Shown: positions 34,529-43,502, counted from the first letter of the stretch. The stretch is 64,000 nt of DNA from Flavobacteriaceae bacterium (GCA_013214065.1 JABSPK010000002.1:434001-498000), one strand, 5' to 3'. Made by a program: numbers and translations. Notes: generated by a model not told the origin, from the sequence alone.

Positions 34529-35672
34529 TCTTTCTAAGGTATGAAAATATAAAATGTATCAGCCAAACGGCCGGAACGGTCATCAAGTAATACAATTCAT
34601 TGGCGTTAAAGAGCTGAAACAAGGTCAAGACCACGACCAAAACCAGCTGTAAGGTTACCATGGTAAAGAGCTGTTTCTTTTTTTTGTTGATGACCAACCA
34701 TGGTCCCAAAGGTCCAGCTGAAAGGAAGAGCACCCCGCCTACAAGGTATATCAATCCATATTCAGGGATAAACTCATATTGACTGCCATACAATACATTG
34801 AAAAGGATATCACCAAGCAGAAAATACAAAAGACAGTACCCGGCCGAAATTCCCATTGAAATCTTCCTAAGTTTTTTGAACTCGACCAAGCCGTTTTGCT
34901 TTATCGAAGGCAATGCGACGAAATTAATCGCTCCCTTGGTTAAACTGAACACCAAAAAAACGAGACCATGGACCCCGATACCGGCCACCACTTCCTTATT
35001 GAAATAAAGGGCGGCATTCAACTTGTCAAACTGGAATAAGTAAACGGTTCCTACACTTTGAAAGGCAAAGGCGATGTTCGCGTATCCAATCCTTTTGATC
35101 GATTCGGTCATTCCGGATATGTCAAGGCCTATTTTGCCGTCGAATGTTGCCCAGGCCAGGAGAAAAGGAATCGCCGAGCTGAGAAGTATCGCCAAAGGTA
35201 TCCCGTCGGGATAGAACAGACTACAAAGGTAGGCAGAGACCAAAAGCAAAGCTGACTTCAAAACATCTTCGATCAGAATGGGCTTTCTGAACGACATATC
35301 ATAGGTCATGGAACTGCAAACCACCCTTGTTATGGAAGTACATATGGCCGCATAGACCAAAATAACGGTGTTGGATAAAGAAAGTGCCAATGGGGTGAAC
35401 GACAAGGCAATACCTCCTAGGAGGAGCAAATGGCCAAATATCAAAATGAAACGAACTTCTTCGGAAATGTTTTTTGGATCGCTCTTGGCAAAAACACCAC
35501 TGTCAAGACCAAATGAAGTCAATACCCCAAGTACCCGTACGATGCCCCAAAAAATTAGAAAATCCCCAAAAAACCCTTTTGAGGTAAACAAGCTGATCGC
35601 GAAAATCACCAAAGCCCCGCCAACCTTGGAGGAAAGCCTGAGTATGATGGAGGAGAGGTTCTTTCTATTCAT
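34509..35672 (-). CDS. Wzx-like oligosaccharide flippase
   Basis: A 387-residue membrane protein with about 11-12 helices and a Lys/Arg-rich N-terminus, matching the polysaccharide biosynthesis (Wzx/MOP) flippase fold, though it is a little shorter than many. It would flip undecaprenyl-PP-linked repeat units to the periplasm. The 20-nt overlap with the Wzy-like gene supports the assignment. A 183-nt gap separates it from the upstream O-antigen ligase gene. Confidence 0.87.
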   Translation of the reverse strand: MNRKNLSSIILRLSSKVGGALVIFAISLFTSKGFFGDFLIFWGIVRVLGVLTSFGLDSGVFAKSDPKNISEEVRFILIFGHLLLLGGIALSFTPLALSLSNTVILVYAAICTSITRVVCSSMTYDMSFRKPILIEDVLKSALLLVSAYLCSLFYPDGIPLAILLSSAIPFLLAWATFDGKIGLDISGMTESIKRIGYANIAFAFQSVGTVYLFQFDKLNAALYFNKEVVAGIGVHGLVFLVFSLTKGAINFVALPSIKQNGLVEFKKLRKISMGISAGYCLLYFLLGDILFNVLYGSQYEFIPEYGLIYLVGGVLFLSAGPLGPWLVINKKKKQLFTMVTLQLVLVVVLTLFQLFNANELYYLMTVPAVWLIHFIFSYLRKNEVPDN

Positions 35673-35855
35673 CTTATCTGCTTAACGATTGTTTTCGTGC
35701 CAATATCATAGGCGGTTTTATCGCCGCCATTACCACGAACCTTTTGGAAGTGCCTAGAAGTATCGGGGAATGTCGCTTTCCCCTCCCATTCCATTCCATT
35801 CCTAAAAAGGAAAATACCTCCGCATGCAAGCGTTCCTTATATCGTATTGAAATCT

Positions 35856-37097
35856 TCACCGTATCGGTTTTGATTTTGAAAAAAAGGAAAGACAGTTGAA
35901 GAAGGCGAAAAAACACATGGTCAAATTCCGTTCAAAATAGGATTCGGTAAGCCCCGCCAAAACAAAAACAGTTATGAAGACCATAAAATACATATTGTCA
36001 GAATCTTTTGCGAGTCGGATCATATATCCCAAGGAAAACAGGAACAGGAACAAGCCGACGATTCCTGTTGCAAGCATCGTTTGCAAAAAGATATTATGTG
36101 CATTGAAACTGCTGTTGTTCGCAAATAGGCGGTTGTGCATATAAATCCCATAACAAAGCTCCAACTGGTCTTTTTGATCGCCTACGCCAACACCCAAGAA
36201 CGGTTCCGATCCGATAACCTTGAAGGTGCAATCCCATATGGATTCACGCATCCCTCCCCAATATTTGTCCCTGCTACCTTCCTCACTGTAATTGACCACT
36301 TCCGCCATTTTATTCCCGAAATAGGGGTTTGCCCAATAATTCAAGCTGATAGCGGCGACCATCGCCAATACCATTTTGAGAAAACGGCCCGGCTTTTTGT
36401 CTAAAATCGACTTGACCAAAAACAGGAGGCAAACGATGAAAGCGGTAATCAGGATCAGGCTGCGGCTATTCAGTAAAATCAAGGTTACCGAAAGCGAAGT
36501 TACCACCGCGAATTCGAGGCCCTTAAATCGAAAAAAAGAAGGCGTGGTTTTGAACAACTTCAGATAGGTGTAAGCGCTCAATCCAAAAGCGATCAAAAGG
36601 GAGAGGCCCAAGAAATAGTTGTCTACCACCGCCGTTGAAAGGTTGTTCTGTGTCAAGGCGTCAAAGCCGACTGCCCCAGAGAGAATGCCATAGGCCTGTT
36701 TTGCAACAGATGCCACACTGACCCCGGTCAAAGAAAGCAAAAAACCCTTGATCACTTTCAAAAAAGTGCTTTCATCGATTTCGTTTTTGAAAGACAAAAA
36801 AACCAGCGGAAAGAATACCAGAAAAGACTGAGAATAAATTTTATCCAATCCGTATGAAATGTTGGCGGAGTACGCCAAGCTAAGAACCGCGTAACCATAG
36901 TACGAACAGACGGCGATCAGAAAATAAAGGTCACGCCTGCCTAATTGAACCCGCCGGGTGAAAAGTCCAAATACCCAATACCCCATTATCAGGCCGAACG
37001 CTGAATTGAAGAGTCCGCTTCCGAGGGGGAGTGCAATGGCGAATAGGGTGAGCAAGTTCTCCCAGTTGAGGTACTTTTCGAGCTTAGGATTACGCAT
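35856..37097 (-). CDS. O-antigen ligase/Wzy-like polymerase (third of three)
   Basis: A 413-residue membrane protein with about eleven helices. The periplasmic loop has S-R-D-K-Y-W-G-G-M-R-E-S-I-W, F-L-G-V-G-V-G-D and N-A-H-N-I-F-L-Q, matching the Wzy_C region closely. It resembles the copy at 25697 more than the one at 33323 in these motifs (both have N-A-H-N). Having two closely similar copies suggests one ligates and one polymerises, but this is inference. Confidence 0.88.
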   Translation of the reverse strand: MRNPKLEKYLNWENLLTLFAIALPLGSGLFNSAFGLIMGYWVFGLFTRRVQLGRRDLYFLIAVCSYYGYAVLSLAYSANISYGLDKIYSQSFLVFFPLVFLSFKNEIDESTFLKVIKGFLLSLTGVSVASVAKQAYGILSGAVGFDALTQNNLSTAVVDNYFLGLSLLIAFGLSAYTYLKLFKTTPSFFRFKGLEFAVVTSLSVTLILLNSRSLILITAFIVCLLFLVKSILDKKPGRFLKMVLAMVAAISLNYWANPYFGNKMAEVVNYSEEGSRDKYWGGMRESIWDCTFKVIGSEPFLGVGVGDQKDQLELCYGIYMHNRLFANNSSFNAHNIFLQTMLATGIVGLFLFLFSLGYMIRLAKDSDNMYFMVFITVFVLAGLTESYFERNLTMCFFAFFNCLSFFSKSKPIR

Positions 37098-37208
37098 TTT
37101 TACCAGTGTTGGTTCGGATATCGGTAAGGGTCATCATTGGATATCGAATCGCATTTTCAAGGATTTCATCTTTTGTTATCGGTCGATCCGACCCGTTCGA
37201 TTCGTGGT

Positions 37209-37715
37209 TCATTGCTGATGGTTATGCAAATCAACATTTTTCAGGGTCAACACGAACTTCCGTTTTTTGGTGATCTTATCTTCAAGTCCAAAATTCACTT
37301 TTTGGAGCAAGCTATCGCCTTTTAACGGCAATGGTGTTCGAAAAACCAAGGTGTCGCCATAGACCTTGGGGTTGTTCAGTACCCTGTTTACGGATTTATC
37401 ACTATCGTTCCATTCCTCAAATCCATGAATGAAAGCACGATGGTCGACCGCGAATTCGGAAATGGCACCTACAAGGTGAAGATGAAGCATGTAAGTTTCA
37501 GTCTTCTGGTCGGCCTTGACGAAGAACGCATTGATTTCCCAACCTTCATCTTCAAAGACATAGGGATGCCCGATCAGGCTGGTTCCTTGTTCGCTATGGG
37601 TTGGGATCCGGTAAATTTTGTTTTCGCCCCGGCACCCTGACAACACCAAAAGCCAACAAGCCAACAGCGCAGGAAGTTTCGGGTATACACTACTATTTTT
37701 CGTTGTCCTTATCAA
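37209..37715 (-). CDS. putative lipoprotein in the polysaccharide cluster
   Basis: An exported protein with a signal segment L-P-A-L-L-A-C-W-L-L-V-L-S-G-C that ends in a lipobox. The mature part of about 140 residues is a beta-rich soluble domain I do not recognise. From the TTG at 37715 the signal has a normal basic n-region (168 residues). The only in-frame ATG, at 37817, would put 45 extra residues, with two Cys, before it. Outer-membrane or periplasmic partners of Wza/Wzc export are possible roles; nothing proves one. Confidence 0.65.
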   Translation of the reverse strand: MIRTTKNSSVYPKLPALLACWLLVLSGCRGENKIYRIPTHSEQGTSLIGHPYVFEDEGWEINAFFVKADQKTETYMLHLHLVGAISEFAVDHRAFIHGFEEWNDSDKSVNRVLNNPKVYGDTLVFRTPLPLKGDSLLQKVNFGLEDKITKKRKFVLTLKNVDLHNHQQ

Positions 37716-37831
37716 GGTTCTCCGGGTTTTAGGTTCAGCGAAGCCGCTTGTATCACGATACTCTTTGATTCGAATATGCCCAAAGCACTCTTGGCAATGT
37801 GTTTGCACTGCCCGCATTCTCGGTAAGTTCG

Positions 37832-38824
37832 CTACAACAGCTCAGCCGATTTCCTATTAAGGTATTTTATCATCGAAAAAACAAAGAACGCACCGATCAA
37901 CACCAGGGGAATGAGCACAATGGTCTTACCGAAAAAGGGTTTGATGACTTCATGCGGCCTTCCGAAATTGATGATCCTGATCGCCTCGGTCTGTTTTCTG
38001 ATTTCGACTTTTTTATTCTCGATATCGGCAATAAGGCTGTTCTTCAAATCAAACAACCTTCTAATATCGACTTGGTCATCATTGTCGAGAATAATACGTC
38101 CTGAATCCGCACTGCGTTCGTCTTTTTCAGCCAAGTTTTTCGAATATTGGTCGATGAGTACATCCAACTGCTCAATGACCTCGAGGTTTTGTTCGATCCT
38201 TTTTTCGGCATTACTTCGATATAAACCGATCAAATCGGTGAAATAGGGATTCGAATTAATGTAGGCCATAATTTTCTCGGCGAACATTTGCCCGTCAATG
38301 TTGGTCAGGTATGAAATACTGATTTTGTGGTTCAACGAATTACGGCTCAAGATTTCATTTCGAACGATATCGGAAACCGAAGTTGAAAAATCAAGGCCTT
38401 TCAATAGCTCAAGGTATTTGAGTTCATCCTCCAATTTGCTTTTCTTGTTCCCCAAGCTCTTGACTTCGATTTCAACACCCTCGTATTCTTTAATATCAAT
38501 GTCCATACTCTCGAAGAAACTTTGGTTTTGGGATTTGATATTGGCCTGGATTTCCTTGATGACATCATACAAATACTCGCGACTATCCAAATTTGGACGA
38601 ACGATGATCTCGGTCAGCATTTTTTCATTGGTTATCTGCTTCAATCCTAATCCGAGTAACGCCCCGAAAACACATAATCCGATCAAAATCAATGCGTTCC
38701 TTTTCAGGTAAAGAAAAAGCCTTAACACTCCTTTGAAGAACTTATTGAAGCCTGAACCCATTAGTTGAAACAATTGGCCCAATTCAATTTCGTCAGAAGC
38801 TGTTTGTTTTGGATGCTCTGCCAT
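37832..38824 (-). CDS. Wzz-like chain-length determinant protein
   Basis: A 330-residue protein with two membrane helices, at about residues 35-60 and 300-320, enclosing a long periplasmic alpha-helical/coiled-coil domain. This is the layout of Wzz/polysaccharide co-polymerases, which set polymer length. There is no C-terminal tyrosine kinase domain, so it is Wzz-like rather than a full Wzc. The ATG at 38824 lies 2 nt after the DUF6909 stop; the longer frame begins with TTG at 38830. It is the first clear polysaccharide gene in transcription order. Confidence 0.9.
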   Translation of the reverse strand: MAEHPKQTASDEIELGQLFQLMGSGFNKFFKGVLRLFLYLKRNALILIGLCVFGALLGLGLKQITNEKMLTEIIVRPNLDSREYLYDVIKEIQANIKSQNQSFFESMDIDIKEYEGVEIEVKSLGNKKSKLEDELKYLELLKGLDFSTSVSDIVRNEILSRNSLNHKISISYLTNIDGQMFAEKIMAYINSNPYFTDLIGLYRSNAEKRIEQNLEVIEQLDVLIDQYSKNLAEKDERSADSGRIILDNDDQVDIRRLFDLKNSLIADIENKKVEIRKQTEAIRIINFGRPHEVIKPFFGKTIVLIPLVLIGAFFVFSMIKYLNRKSAELL

Positions 38825-38826
38825 AT

Positions 38827-40509
38827 TCAAAATTTAAAAATTTGTTCTAAGATTTTGTCGGTAATCAAGTAGGTCGGCTTGACCCCTGTGGTGCCTAGGC
38901 CGCCGGAAGCCAAGGTGCTCCCCGTTTCAAGCGGGTTATCAGAAGCGTAATAGGCATAACGAACCTTAACGTCGCCTTTGATACTCTTTCGGATCTTGGA
39001 GGCCGATTGGATCGCCTTTTGATAGTGCACCCCTTCCATTTCCAGTCCGATGACCTTCCAGGTCGAATCGTAAAAAAATTGCAGGATGTCCTTGTTTTGC
39101 AAGGAAGTTCCGAGCACCGTCACCATGGTGCCCTCAAGTACCTTTAAGCCATGGTCTTCAAAATCAGCGGCGCAGAGTTCGTTTTCGAAGGGATAGTTAT
39201 CTGCCGTGCCTTCGAAAATATGTGCTGAAGGAATCATCAAATCGCCTTTTCCGCCCTCGAGTATACCGGCCTTGCCCATCACCGAAATCGATGCCACGTT
39301 CAAAAAGTGCTTTTGCCCTTGGGTCTCAAAAGGTTTCAATAACTCGTCAATGGTCTCGTAGGCCTGTTCGCCAAAGGCGTAATCCATCACGAAAATAACC
39401 GGTTTTTCCGATGGGTCCGTATCGCTAGATAAGGGATAACAGCAGGTTTCAGCACCGAATTTGGCCACATCGAAAATTTGGGTGTCGATATTGGCCCCTG
39501 TTTCGTCGTCAATAAAGATCATGCCGTTCTTCAGGGCCGTGGCCTCTACCTTTTTGCGCAATTTTTTATTGGCGTCCGCACTCAAGGCCTCATAGATGTC
39601 CAGTGAACTGCCATCGGGAAATTCACTCGCCAAGGTTTTCCTGGCGAATAAGGAATTCATCACGCTGTGCATGTTCGCACTGATGATATGGATCGGTCGC
39701 TCATGCAATTGGTTGCGGTGCAAGGCTTCCTTAATGGTATTCGCCCAGCGCTCACCATGGATATGATGCCCAAGGCGCTCGCGAAGCAAGGGGCTAAAGG
39801 TGATGGTACGCTTGTTGCCTGTGAGCTCTTCCTCGATGGCCAGTTTTCCTAGCCAATAGATGATTTTCAAAAAGCGGTCGACATTAGTCTCGGTGGCGAG
39901 CTTTTCATGGATATCGGTAATCTCATCGAAAGACCGGCCCAAAATATTCGCCGTATGGATCAAGGTGACCTGTCTTTCGTTTTCGTCTTCGATACCTTCT
40001 TCAACGAAGGCGGCCAATTTCTGCCAGTCGCGAATGGTACTGCCATCTTCGAGCAAGACCCTATGACAGATCTTATTCGATTCGACGTACAAAAACGTCA
40101 GGTGGGTCAAAATATCATAAATGTCGGATCGGCCACGCGTAATTTCGATGTTCATTTGTTCGTCATCGATACGGTAGCAATTGCGTCGTCTTTTCGGTGG
40201 AATGATCGGACGCAGGTGGGATTTGGAAAACCCCTCATCGGAGGTCATGTTGATGAACCGGCATTGCTCGATGCCTTCGGGCAGTCGTTCAAGCACATAG
40301 ATCAAGCCGTTCAACTCGGCTTTTTCTTCGGCAATCGAACCATATATTTCGGGGCGCAGTACCAGGAGGGCATTTCGAAGGGCCCTACCTGAAACCCCTG
40401 AGGGTTTATAGAAACCTCGATTCAAAAGGTGCCGCATCGTGATGTACAACCGCTCTATGGCATTAGTGGATTCTTGTGCGCGGGTCGTTTCCTTAACTTT
40501 TTGGGCCAT
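38827..40509 (-). CDS. DUF6909-like protein with a nucleoside-phosphorylase-like C-terminus
   Basis: A 560-residue soluble protein, abundant in Flavobacteria, that I associate with DUF6909. The N-terminal 250 residues are helical. The C-terminal region has V-I-F-V-M-D-Y-A-F-G-E-Q-A and V-I-G-L-E-M-E-G-V-H-Y, the latter like the V-D-M-E-G/A motif of MTA/SAH nucleosidases and purine nucleoside phosphorylases, followed by a helical tail with T-G-V-K-P-T-Y. This hints at nucleoside or sugar-phosphate binding but does not prove activity. It lies 42 nt downstream of the GH3 gene and 2 nt before Wzz. Confidence 0.8.
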   Translation of the reverse strand: MAQKVKETTRAQESTNAIERLYITMRHLLNRGFYKPSGVSGRALRNALLVLRPEIYGSIAEEKAELNGLIYVLERLPEGIEQCRFINMTSDEGFSKSHLRPIIPPKRRRNCYRIDDEQMNIEITRGRSDIYDILTHLTFLYVESNKICHRVLLEDGSTIRDWQKLAAFVEEGIEDENERQVTLIHTANILGRSFDEITDIHEKLATETNVDRFLKIIYWLGKLAIEEELTGNKRTITFSPLLRERLGHHIHGERWANTIKEALHRNQLHERPIHIISANMHSVMNSLFARKTLASEFPDGSSLDIYEALSADANKKLRKKVEATALKNGMIFIDDETGANIDTQIFDVAKFGAETCCYPLSSDTDPSEKPVIFVMDYAFGEQAYETIDELLKPFETQGQKHFLNVASISVMGKAGILEGGKGDLMIPSAHIFEGTADNYPFENELCAADFEDHGLKVLEGTMVTVLGTSLQNKDILQFFYDSTWKVIGLEMEGVHYQKAIQSASKIRKSIKGDVKVRYAYYASDNPLETGSTLASGGLGTTGVKPTYLITDKILEQIFKF

Positions 40510-40551
40510 TTCGCTTTTTCATGGCAAAAATACACGAATTCCCTTATTAAA

Positions 40552-42054
40552 TTAGGTCGTGGCCATAAAAGGGGTCAAGGCGTCGGCCAGTTTGCGATCG
40601 TTCGAAAGCCTCTGGATCTTGTTCTGGCCCCCTAATTTGCCGATCGATTTCATGTAGGCGGTAAAACCGTCTTCGGCGATCGGGGTGACTTTGGCAGGTT
40701 GTAGGATATTGCCCTCCAACAAATCGAAATAATAACTGTTCTGAGCTTGCATGGATCGGTCGAGGACTTCGGCGAAAACCCCCATATCGCTAGGCTTTTT
40801 CTCGAATTCGACGAACCATTCATGATAGGGCAATTGGCCGTCGATCGATTGGGTCTGGGGAGCCACCGTAAATTCCGTTACCCGGGCATCGGTTTGTTGA
40901 ATGGCCTCTTGCATGGCCTGCTCGACCTCTTTGGCGATCACATGCTCACCAAAGGCGGAGATGAAGTGCTTGATCCTTCCGGATACGATGATCTTATGCG
41001 GATAAAGCGAAACGAATTGAACCGTATCACCGATATTATAGGCCCATAGCCCGGCATTGGTGCTGATGATCATGGCGTAGTTGGTGCCCAACTCCACATC
41101 TTCAATGGTCAATCGCTCCGGGTTTTCATCAAAAAACGTATCGACTTTGATGAACTCATAAAAAATGCCCGCGTCAAGTAAGAGGAGCATGCCCTTGTCG
41201 TTCTGGGCATTTTGATAGGCGAAAAATCCCTCGCTGGCCGGAAACAATTCGATACTAGCGACCTTTCTTCCGATGAGGTTTTCAAATTTGGCCCGATAGG
41301 GTTCGTAGTTGACCCCTCCATAAATAAAGAGTTGGAAATTTTCGAAAAGCTTTCCGATCGGTTGTCCCGTTTTGGCCTTTAACTTCTCAAAATACATTTG
41401 GACCCATGATGGAATCCCCGCAATGACCGTCATGTTTTCATGCTCGGTCTCCTCAATGATCGCGTCGACCTTGGTTTCCCAATCCTCGATACAATTGGTT
41501 TCCCAACTCGGCAGTCGGTTCTTTTGAAGGTAAGCCGGCACGTAATGTGCCGATATGCCCGATAATCGCCCCGATTTGATCGAGCCTTTGGTGTCCAATA
41601 CCGGACTCCCTTGTAAAAAAATCATCTTTCCGTCCACGAAATCCGCATTTCCCGATTCATGGATGTAGGTTAAGATGGCATTACGCGATGCGGCCACTTG
41701 TTCTTTGATGGAGACCGAGGTGATCGGAATGTACTTGGCTCCTGAAGTAGTACCCGAGGTTTTCCCGAAATACAAGGGTTGTCCAGGCCATAACACGTCG
41801 TTTTCACCAGCGATGATCCGTTCTACATAGTCCTTCAGGGCCTCATAATCACGAACCGGAACCTGTTCGATAAAATCCGAATGGGTACGTATGGTATCAA
41901 ATCGGTGGTCTTGTCCAAACGCAGTGGTCTTGGCGGTTGCAATCAAGTCTTTGAACACCTTGCGCTGGGATCCGACGGGGTCCTTGACCCAACGTTCGGT
42001 CTTCTTAACGATCTGTCTGGCGAAGATTTTGGCGGCAAAACTTTTAAGCGACAT
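40552..42054 (-). CDS. GH3 auxin-responsive-family protein
   Basis: A 500-residue adenylate-forming protein of the GH3 family. The ATP-binding motif is K-T-S-G-T-T-S-G-A-K (about residues 108-117). Other conserved stretches are F-I-Y-G-G-V-N-Y-E-P-Y, E-L-F-P-A-S-E-G-F-F-A-Y-Q and R-I-K-H-F-I-S-A-F-G-E-H-V. Plant GH3 enzymes conjugate acids such as auxin or jasmonate to amino acids; bacterial members are common in Bacteroidota but their substrates are unknown. The gene follows the M23 peptidase by 5 nt. Confidence 0.93.
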   Translation of the reverse strand: MSLKSFAAKIFARQIVKKTERWVKDPVGSQRKVFKDLIATAKTTAFGQDHRFDTIRTHSDFIEQVPVRDYEALKDYVERIIAGENDVLWPGQPLYFGKTSGTTSGAKYIPITSVSIKEQVAASRNAILTYIHESGNADFVDGKMIFLQGSPVLDTKGSIKSGRLSGISAHYVPAYLQKNRLPSWETNCIEDWETKVDAIIEETEHENMTVIAGIPSWVQMYFEKLKAKTGQPIGKLFENFQLFIYGGVNYEPYRAKFENLIGRKVASIELFPASEGFFAYQNAQNDKGMLLLLDAGIFYEFIKVDTFFDENPERLTIEDVELGTNYAMIISTNAGLWAYNIGDTVQFVSLYPHKIIVSGRIKHFISAFGEHVIAKEVEQAMQEAIQQTDARVTEFTVAPQTQSIDGQLPYHEWFVEFEKKPSDMGVFAEVLDRSMQAQNSYYFDLLEGNILQPAKVTPIAEDGFTAYMKSIGKLGGQNKIQRLSNDRKLADALTPFMATT

Positions 42055-42059
42055 CAGGC

Positions 42060-42929
42060 TTACTTAAAATCAATATAGTTTTGGGGGTTGACGGGTTTTC
42101 CGTTAATCCAAAGCTCAAAATGCAAATGCGGCCCGGTGGTCAATTCACCGGTATTGCCTATCGAAGCGATGACCTCTCCGGCACTCACCCGCTCGCCTTG
42201 GGCCTTGCTGAGCGAGCCATTGTGTTTGTACACTGAGGTCAGGCCATCACGATGTTCGATGAGGATCACATAACCTGTATCGGAGGTCCAGCTCGAAAAA
42301 ATTACGGTGCCGTCGGCCACCGACTTTACCGGGGTATCTTTAGGAGCGACCACATCGACCGCGAGATGGTTCTTCTTTGGATCATAATCCTGGGAGATCA
42401 TTCCATTGACCGGAACGAATAGGATTTTCCCCAAATCGTTGACATTGCGTTCGAAGAGGTTGTATTTGTCTTCCAATTCAACCTTTTCTCGAAGTTCAAG
42501 GTCTTCACGGATTGGATTGAGATTGACCGTTGAGGGATCTAACTTGTATTTCTCAAAAAGGGAATCGCGATTGGTTTCGTTATTCTCGACTTCGCCCCTT
42601 AAAACCATACGCACATTAGACAAATACCTATTGGTATATTCTAAAACGGTCACCAAAGAGTCCGTTTTATAGGTAAGTTCAGTGGCCTGTCGCTTCAATC
42701 GGGTTGAAGAGTAGCCCGGAATGTATTCGCGCAAGGGGGTGAAAGCGATCAGCAGGGTGGTGAACCCGATCAACACGATTATGAACAGCGTTCCTGTCAC
42801 AAATACGTTCATTCGGTTCAACTTAAAGGAGATCTTCTCTTCGAAGGTGTTCTCGTTCAATATCACCAAGCGGTATTTGTGCAAGAGTTTCTTGCGGATG
42901 TCCTTTTGCTTTCTTCTGCTCTTGGCCAT
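42060..42929 (-). CDS. M23-family metallopeptidase
   Basis: A 289-residue membrane-anchored peptidase. It has a basic cytoplasmic N-terminus, one membrane helix (about 43-65), a coiled-coil/linker segment, and a C-terminal LytM domain with both metal motifs: H-L-A-V-D and H-L-H-F-E. The site appears complete, so it should cleave peptidoglycan cross-links or stem peptides. It is divergent from tatA and heads the transcript with GH3. Confidence 0.95.
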   Translation of the reverse strand: MAKSRRKQKDIRKKLLHKYRLVILNENTFEEKISFKLNRMNVFVTGTLFIIVLIGFTTLLIAFTPLREYIPGYSSTRLKRQATELTYKTDSLVTVLEYTNRYLSNVRMVLRGEVENNETNRDSLFEKYKLDPSTVNLNPIREDLELREKVELEDKYNLFERNVNDLGKILFVPVNGMISQDYDPKKNHLAVDVVAPKDTPVKSVADGTVIFSSWTSDTGYVILIEHRDGLTSVYKHNGSLSKAQGERVSAGEVIASIGNTGELTTGPHLHFELWINGKPVNPQNYIDFK

Positions 42930-42934
42930 AGTGA

Positions 42935-42942
42935 CAAAGATA
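42935..42942 (-). promoter_or_regulatory. candidate -7 element upstream of the M23 gene
   Basis: TATCTTTG on the minus strand matches the TAnnTTTG consensus exactly. Transcription would start at or next to the ATG at 42929, so the message would be nearly leaderless. No convincing -33 box lies at normal spacing, so this is tentative. Confidence 0.3.
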
Positions 42943-43000
42943 AGTTTAGATTTTGATTCTCTAGGTCGAGCACCGTTTTTGTGATAGAATTAAGAAGCGC

Positions 43001-43051
43001 GACAAACGAACAATTTATTAACGCTTCGGGCGTTTGTTAAGAGGGTTTGTC
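43001..43051. repeat. nested inverted repeat between the M23 gene and tatA
   Basis: Outer arms GACAAAC (43001-43007) and GTTTGTC (43045-43051) enclose inner arms AACGC (43020-43024) and GCGTT (43030-43034) around a UUCGG-like loop. It sits in the 162-nt divergent intergenic region, so it could be an operator or a transcript stem. Confidence 0.45.
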
Positions 43052-43091
43052 ACTTCTTTTTAGTACTTTTACCCTTCAAATTCTTCACCAA

Positions 43092-43286
43092 ATGAACGCA
43101 CTTACATTTTTTCTTGGACTAGTCGGACCATGGCAGATCGTACTTGTAGTGGTCATCGTACTCTTGTTATTCGGAGGTAAAAAAATTCCTGAGTTGATGC
43201 GTGGACTGGGAAGCGGTATCAAAGAATTCAAGGATGCCTCGAAGGAGGATGAGAAATTGGAAGACAACAAAGGGCTCGATTCGTAG
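43092..43286 (+). CDS. tatA: twin-arginine translocase subunit TatA/TatE
   Basis: A 64-residue protein with the TatA layout: an N-terminal membrane helix (about 8-25), the F-G-G-K-K-I-P-E-L hinge, an amphipathic helix ([11 protein letters not shown]) and a charged tail. It forms the pore element for export of folded proteins with twin-arginine signals. The ATG at 43092 is chosen because the longer frame from 43047 adds an unrelated polar segment. TatA/TatE and TatB differ little by sequence; the short tail favours TatA. No tatC is in the window. Confidence 0.92.
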   Translation: MNALTFFLGLVGPWQIVLVVVIVLLLFGGKKIPELMRGLGSGIKEFKDASKEDEKLEDNKGLDS

Positions 43287-43316
43287 TCACTATTCCCCTA
43301 CTTCCCCCTCTATCCT

Positions 43317-43354
43317 TAGGCCCCACTATCATTCTGGCCTAACGCACTTTTTTC
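43317..43354 (+). terminator. probable terminator after tatA
   Basis: Stem TTAGGCC (43317-43323) with GGCCTAA (43337-43343), then CGCAC and a run of six T (43349-43354). The 5-nt spacer between stem and T-run makes it weaker than the classical form. It lies 30 nt after the tatA stop. Confidence 0.5.
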
Positions 43355-43502
43355 TTGGTTTCATGTTGTAAAACTCCCTTTTCACAACAAAAAATAATTT
43401 CTACGCGGCACATCCGCTATTTTAGGCGTTATGTATTATAGGTGGCCTATGTCTTGCCATATGCCCAAAACACTGACCTAACTATAACTACTTTAAAGCA
43501 CC

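Noticed and set aside
35711-35728. GGCGG/CCGCC hairpin as terminator
   Set aside because: Short stem and no T-run on either strand.
35786-35802. CCATT tandem repeat as a phase-variation tract
   Set aside because: Only about three units and in non-coding DNA without a promoter box nearby.
35674-35855. Possible small gene in the flippase/O-antigen ligase gap
   Set aside because: The frame overlaps the upstream gene, has biased composition and no motif. The gap holds two short hairpins (35711-35728 and 35765-35783) without T-runs and a CCATT tandem repeat (35786-35802).
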